Positions 8,775 to 12,955 of a DNA stretch of 12,955 nucleotides are shown piece after piece (within the stretch, counting starts at the first letter, position 1; the number at the start of each line of letters is the position of its first letter). The notes beneath the pieces were generated by a model. That model had not been told where the DNA came from, made no database searches, and worked only from the letters and a program-made list of their open reading frames with translations. This DNA is from Irineochytrium annulatum (lineage: Eukaryota > Chytridiomycota > Chytridiomycetes > Chytridiales > Chytridiaceae): contig JADGJL010000844.1 of the NCBI GenBank assembly GCA_027600665.1, positions 1 to 12,955 of the forward strand, written 5' to 3'. Both the position numbers and the translations under genes were made by a program.

Positions 8775-10600
8775 TTACATCCCCTCATCAACTGCCTCGC
8801 CAGCACTCAACCTCTCAAACATCTCTATCAGCGTGCCGAGCCCCAACAAATACCCCTCATCACCGACACCTCTTCTCCCAGGCGGCCACGGGACCCTGAC
8901 AATCCCTTCCTCCTGTTCCCCCTCACCAACCCAGTCCATTCCACGCATCCTCTCCGTCCCCGAGACGCACTGCGCAAAATCAATCATCCTCACATCCACC
9001 CGCGCGCCATCCTCATCATCGCCGTCATACAGCATCAACAGGCTGGAACCGTAAAACCTGTGGCCACGCATCCCGCGGACGACGTCCCGGAGCCGTCGGA
9101 GCCTAGCTGCCAGCGCCACAGCCCTCGCCCTCGCCGGCGCCGCTACGGACCCGGCGCCGACGAACGCCGACAGCGCGGCGCCGAACCCTCGCTCGTCCAT
9201 CGCGCGTCCCTGATACTTGTCCACATACTCGAACCTGCCATCATCGGCCGCTCCGCTCTGGGGTCGCCACACCTGCATCCCGCACACGCGCACACCCAAC
9301 GACGCGCTCGTGCTCGCCGCGCACTTCCTCCGCTGCGACGCGCGCTTCTGCGGCGACGCGTGCACGCCGTGTTGGCGGCGGCCCATCTTCAGGTCCAGGA
9401 TGCAGGGACGTCGCAGCGAGTGTGTGAGGTCCTCCAGCAGGAGGTACTGGCGTGGTTGGTGTGGCGGTCGGGATGTTGCGGACGTCAGGTGGAGTGACCA
9501 GGGGCTCACGGCACCTGCGTTGTTGGTGGTGGAATTCCATGGATGAGGAATGGCGGATGGAGGGAGGAGCGTCGTGTCTGGCGCAGGTGCCAAGGCTGCG
9601 GCGAGGGAATGCGGGCTGAGCTTAAGAGCGTCGCGGAAGACGCGTTGGCGAAGTTGGCGGTCGTCCGGGGAGCGGTCGGAGGGGACGCCCTCGCTCTCGT
9701 TGTCGGATGACGAGGGTGACGAGTTGGAAAAGAGAATGTGGGGATTCTCGTCTAGAAGGACGAGCGGCATGCCAAGGGTGACGTTGCCGTCGTCGCGGGC
9801 ATTGGCGGAGGATGGGGATGGGTAGCCGCGGTCGGGGTATGTGACATTAACGACGCCAAGGTACGTAGCCATGAAAGGTCGGAGCTCGGGTTTGGACTCC
9901 TCGATGTGCTCGTAAAAGTCTCTCTCGCGGGGATCTAAGGGCTTGCAGAGGGCTCTGGAGGAGAAGCGGAGGAAGCGAGTATGACCGCCAACCTATAGTT
10001 TGAAGACATGGGCAGTGTCAGAAAAGGTCACAAGAATGCAAACAGAGTAAGTAGAAAGTAAATTAAAATCGGAAGGGCGCATAATAGGAAAAGTTTGGCC
10101 AGCAATCTAAGCCTGGAATTTAAAAAGTTGTGTCCGGATCCTGCACCAACGGCATTGGCAGAATCATCATGCTCTGTTGCCCAAAATGGTTTCATTACTC
10201 GCCAACTTCCACAATCCCACAAAATACAAGAATAACTTGCTCTCTTGACAAGAAATGAAAGCATAGTGCGGGTAAATTTGCAACAATCAATTACCTGAGA
10301 TTCAAAAGGAGTCAACGTGGCGAGTAATGGTGGTGACGTCTTCATGGAATACTGTGGCACCGCAGCCTCAATCTCTTGCTGACTTGCCCCCATCACATGT
10401 CTAAGACTTTCATCCTCCTCCACCTCCTTGAGCATTCTATCGACCCCGCCCATCCTCGTTGCATTGGAACTCGTTTCCATCGCGCCAACGGTCAGAGATT
10501 GGGGCGCAAGCTTGTTCCAAGTCGCCACAAACGCGGGCGAACTCGCCGCTATCGCTGCTGTTGCCGTTGATCTAGTGGTCGTGGTGGCCTCGATCGTCAT
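8775..10600 (-). CDS. Inositol hexakisphosphate kinase (Kcs1/IP6K-like)
   Basis: Two exons, 10600-10295 and 9992-8775, joined in phase 0 across a 302-nt intron, giving 507 residues. The join [12 protein letters not shown] matches the conserved start of the IP6K catalytic domain and is followed by [14 protein letters not shown]. The inositol-polyphosphate kinase signature PCILDLKMG is at about 298-306, then [29 protein letters not shown] (about 418-426), the metal-binding MIDFAQC (Asp at about 440) and a C-terminal [11 protein letters not shown] block. IP6 kinases phosphorylate IP6 to the pyrophosphate 5-IP7, a signal in phosphate and energy homeostasis. An insert of about 100 residues, rich in Ser and Pro, separates the N-terminal block from the signature. 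The ATG at 10600 is preferred. An in-frame ATG at 10891 would add 97 residues that look like untranslated leader. Yeast Kcs1 is much longer, so further upstream exons are possible. IPMK or IP3K is less likely because of the VGGH and RQHG blocks. Confidence 0.9.
9993..10294 (-). other. Intron of the inositol hexakisphosphate kinase gene
   Basis: The donor is CAG|GTAATT and the acceptor is ACTATAG|GTT. Joining the flanks restores the uninterrupted family block around VGGH, so no exon is needed inside. It is 302 nt, about five times the typical intron length in this window. I noticed no second gene or conserved structure inside it. Confidence 0.85.
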
Positions 10601-10611
10601 CCCGCTTCCAT
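10597..10611 (-). promoter_or_regulatory. Minimal uORF overlapping the kinase start codon
   Basis: A five-codon upstream ORF (ATG at 10611, four residues MEAG, then TGA) ends so that its TGA overlaps the preferred kinase ATG as ATGA. A ribosome terminating there would be placed on the main start, so the arrangement could set kinase translation by reinitiation. It matters only if transcription begins upstream of 10611 and if 10600 is the true start. If translation starts at 10891, the element is simply inside coding sequence in another frame. Confidence 0.4.
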
Positions 10612-10897
10612 GCCCGCTGACGCGCCTGCGTTTTCTCCGATCGGATTGCACCTTGACGGGGCTAAGGGCAAAAGACAGGATGGGAGGCGCGATACGGACG
10701 AGCGCCGATGAAGAAGTGCAAGTAAATGAACGGATACCCGCTCGGGATGGAGTGAAATGATCAGGGGATGCGCTCGCCAGAAATAGCGTGGCCAGGTGAT
10801 GTTCTGGAGAATTAAAGCCGTCAGTTGATGGTTCGGGTTCTGGCAGGAAACCAACGGCGACCGCGGAAGGACAACGAGGCTCCCCAATCAAGGCTGC

Positions 10898-11440
10898 TCA
10901 CTTTCTCAATCGCACCTTCTTCGAAGCTGAGGGCCAGCAATCGCCTTGAGGCAGAGGACTATGGGTGTGGAGGCAACGGCAACCACGCAAGCAGTCGATA
11001 CAGACGATCTCCTGGCGACCTGGGGCGGAGGGACGTGGACGGAGCAGCGGGTGCTCGGGGATTGAGCCCTTGAAGACCAGACTGGCACGGCAGGATCGAC
11101 ACAGTCGGGGCGTCGAGGCGAAGTCGGGATGGCGCTGACTTTGAGAAGTTGACCGCAGATCCGAGCCAATAAGCTGGACCCGTGACACCTCGTGCGCGAC
11201 GGAGGCCCAGCAGTGATGTTGCTTCCGAGGTTCGTATATCATTATTAATACCGCAGGGGAGAAGCAGAACAGAATATTCAAGGTTGCTTTTGAATGAAGG
11301 ATTTACCCGCGTAGCTGTCGAGCACAAATATGTGCACCTGTCTTCTTCCACGCATACAGATTGTGTGGGCAGTTTAATAGTATTGACCACCCGAGAACGT
11401 AAAGCGACCTCGATCACCACACCCCCAAGAAGCTGCCCAT
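10898..11440 (-). CDS. Candidate gene with C-terminal CX2C...CX2C zinc ribbon (Rpr2/Rpp21-like?)
   Basis: The 3' exon, in the frame ending at the stop at 10898, encodes RLCRSCRASLVFKG, then after 29 residues VCIDCLRGCRC, and a basic end KKVRLRK. The CX2C-X29-CX2C pattern, preceded by a helical, basic stretch, resembles the Rpr2/Rpp21/Snm1 subunits of RNase P/MRP (compare LCRGC...LVPG...TCLTC), which bind zinc and act in tRNA/rRNA processing. The resemblance is limited. Upstream, a different frame (about 11440-11290) also looks coding. An 85-nt intron from CGG|GTAAAT to GGAAG|CAA would join the two in phase. I could not find the start codon or the usual N-terminal helix of the family. The gene ends only about 300 bp before the kinase ATG on the same strand. 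Confidence 0.33.
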
Positions 11441-11517
11441 CTGCCTCGACGCTTCAGAAGCGCCGCTGACGAGTTATCATTATCCTGGTAAAATCTCGCT
11501 GCATTTAAGTCAATGGC

Positions 11518-11832
11518 TCAACCGCCTTTCTCCACCCGCTTCTTCTCATTCCTAAACGACCAGCCACTGCTACCAGCGGACACTTCGCGCATGCGGCAGA
11601 CGGGCATCGCGATTTCGCTCTGTCCTGTCACGTATGGCTTGCAGCCCTGGGCGCCAAGCCATCGCGGGCCCAGATTGATTTCAACACCACATTGGGCGCG
11701 CACGTCAACCGTGACCAGCGACCTATCTTGCCAATAGCCGTGGACAACGCAGGCGGATGCTGGAGCACCGAGGGTAAAGCCTCCGGAAGTACAATAGCCT
11801 GGGTCAGCGTTCAGTGCCCTTCGCCGTCCCAA
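11518..11832 (-). CDS. Coding-like frame with five cysteines, unknown
   Basis: The frame has no ATG start, so it would be an internal or terminal exon. A plausible acceptor is CCCAG near 11790, giving an exon beginning GYCTSGGFTLGA. It contains five cysteines in about 70 residues with several Gly and Trp (GYWQDRS, CGVEINLG, GAQGCKP, MPVC) and then a basic tail ending EKGG. No family is recognised, and a cysteine-bonded or extracellular fold is only a thought. The opposite strand is open in exact codon register (about 11509-11946), so the strand is not certain. It may belong to the same gene as the zinc-ribbon exon downstream. Confidence 0.28.
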   Translation of the reverse strand: MGRRRALNADPGYCTSGGFTLGAPASACVVHGYWQDRSLVTVDVRAQCGVEINLGPRWLGAQGCKPYVTGQSEIAMPVCRMREVSAGSSGWSFRNEKKRVEKGG

Positions 11833-11946
11833 TTTTCAGCTTCGGCTTTGGCGAGGGGGGTTGATGACAGGTGCCTGAGCACGATTCGGGGGATCCTCCG
11901 GCAAGATGTAAGAAGCGAACTTTCAGCCCCAAGGTCACGGTCGTGA

Positions 11947-12617
11947 GTGCGGATCCCGCAAAAGTGGCAGCGGAGCCGGGACCGGGGCCAGTAGGTTTAC
12001 GGCGTCGTCGTCGAGATTGGGGAGCACGTTCTATCAGTCGCCGGCGAGGCCACACGTCGCAGGTGACTACGCGAGAGGTGGATATCGATAGGCCGACTTT
12101 TTTTGGAGTAGCCGAAGAGGAGGGACTTTTGGATTGTAAAAAGGGGCGATTTCGTTTTATAGATCTATACCTTGTGGTTCTCCGAATACCTTATGCATGT
12201 ACGATCATGCTGCGTTGAATATTTGGTGGTGTATATTATAATGCTATGTTGCAGCTCCTGGCGCCGCGTTTGTTTGAGCGACAGCGGGCGTCTTATTTAT
12301 CCTATATTTTCAGAATGTTTTGTATTGTGGTTCGAGCTGTGTTTTGTTCCCCTTCGTTGAGGAAGCATTCAGCATTGAGCCTCGTGTATTGACTTCCAGT
12401 TTCAATGTGTGGCAAACTCACCTTGCGCTGTGTTGCCTTGCCTTCGTACATATCTAACGCCACCAAAACAAATAAAATAATAACGAGTTGAGAGCTTATT
12501 CACCTAGCCAATGTCGAAGGAAAGGTAAAGGCGGTGAGGAGCCATCAAATGTGCTAGCTTTTCATGATGTGTACGGCAATAAGTGTTCGCGTTTAAGCAC
12601 TTATTTTAAATATATCA
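11947..12617. other. Spacer, GC-rich to 12070 then AT-rich
   Basis: Positions 11947-12070 remain GC-rich, with open frames on both strands. A plus-strand frame (11871-12218) contains KKRTFSPKVTVVSA but has no ATG start. From about 12080 to 12617 the DNA is AT-rich and looks intergenic. It should contain the 3' UTR of the partial gene that stops at 12618, with an AATAAG-like signal on the minus strand near 12601. Confidence 0.45.
12422..12451 (-). other. Candidate first exon, start codon plus donor
   Basis: On the minus strand, an ATG at 12451 opens MYEGKATQRK and runs directly into AAG|GTGAGT, a near-consensus donor, in phase 0. This could be the first exon of the unresolved gene(s) below 12100. 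No acceptor that continues into a convincing frame was found within a typical intron length, so it may be chance. Confidence 0.22.
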
Positions 12618-12955
12618 CTACAGCAATCCAGCAAGTTTCTTCATCCTCAGCAGCCTCTCCTTCAGCTTCTCAAAATCCGGCGCCTCCATGGAGGCTGGCA
12701 CCGGCACGCCGGGCAAGATCGAACTCGAGAGCGACGCCCCCCCGACGAATGACGTCGGCAGGCTCGACTCTGTCGTCGGCATCGTAGAGGTCGCGTCGGG
12801 CTCCGCCCATATCGTCGATGATGGCGCCGAAGGAAGTGCCGTCGCACCTCTCGACGACGAACCGCCTTTCATCCTCTCTTTGGATCCGGCGGTTGGCTCT
12901 GATGACGATTCGGGCGACGACGGCGCCGCTAATCGGTTCAACCTCGCCCTCAGGG
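12618..12955 (-). CDS. C-terminal part of a Ser/Thr/Pro-rich protein (partial)
   Basis: The frame is open from the right edge of the window to a TAG at 12618-12620, about 112 residues, so the gene continues outside. The composition is low-complexity (Ser, Thr, Pro, Ala) with few hydrophobic segments, pointing to a disordered tail. The last 19 residues, DFEKLKERLLRMKKLAGLL, form a likely amphipathic, leucine- and lysine-rich helix that could be an interaction motif. No domain is recognised. Codons are rich in G/C at third positions, as in the confident genes of this window, which supports coding on this strand. Confidence 0.6.
   Translation of the reverse strand, partial: LRARLNRLAAPSSPESSSEPTAGSKERMKGGSSSRGATALPSAPSSTIWAEPDATSTMPTTESSLPTSFVGGASLSSSILPGVPVPASMEAPDFEKLKERLLRMKKLAGLL

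Noticed and set aside
9060..9540. Open frames on both strands inside the kinase exon
   Set aside because: The kinase frame carries the conserved signatures. The others are Arg/Ala/Ser-rich shadows of GC-rich coding DNA.
10601..10891. N-terminal extension of the kinase to the ATG at 10891
   Set aside because: The extra 97 residues look like a translated leader (C/T-rich sense strand, no conserved block). It is retained as an alternative start only.
1..12955. Mobile elements, CRISPR arrays or a multi-gene defence or biosynthetic system
   Set aside because: No transposase, reverse transcriptase, terminal repeats, spaced repeats or enzyme cluster was seen. The confident genes are unrelated, ordinary fungal families.

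Overview
The window reads as nuclear DNA of a fungus. The protein families point that way: a myristoylated RING-H2 ligase of a type found across fungi, a Kcs1-like inositol hexakisphosphate kinase and an MFSD6/LacY-like transporter. So does the gene structure, with GT-AG introns mostly of 48-85 nt and CTAAT/CTGAT-like branch sites. I cannot fix the phylum. Introns are fairly frequent (six in the transporter), and GC-rich exons alternate with more AT-rich spacers.

Every gene I can support lies on the minus strand, so the window is read from right to left. At 12618-12955 is the C-terminal end of a Ser/Thr/Pro-rich protein that continues past the right edge. From about 12450 to 10898 there is coding-like sequence I could not resolve. 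It holds a candidate small first exon, a Cys-containing reading frame at 11518-11832, and a 3' exon with a CX2C...CX2C zinc-ribbon signature that weakly resembles Rpr2/Rpp21/Snm1. Over part of this stretch both strands are open in register.

At 8775-10600 is a two-exon inositol polyphosphate (IP6-type) kinase. A five-codon upstream ORF overlaps its start codon. At 6195-8150 is a seven-exon, 526-residue, 12-TM MFS transporter with a long acidic central loop. At 5137-5668 is a possible small three-exon gene of no recognised family, behind a clear TATA box and a perfect 15-bp palindrome. At 1303-4498 is a three-exon, 976-residue RING-H2 E3 ubiquitin ligase with an N-myristoylation signal. Positions 1-1302 hold no gene I can support.

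The genes do not form an evident pathway, and ordinary unlinked fungal housekeeping is the likeliest reading. I see no CRISPR array, transposon, tRNA or rRNA. The points most worth checking are the unexplained small gene and its promoter at 5137-5870, the unresolved zinc-ribbon region at 10898-12060, and the start-overlapping uORF of the kinase.
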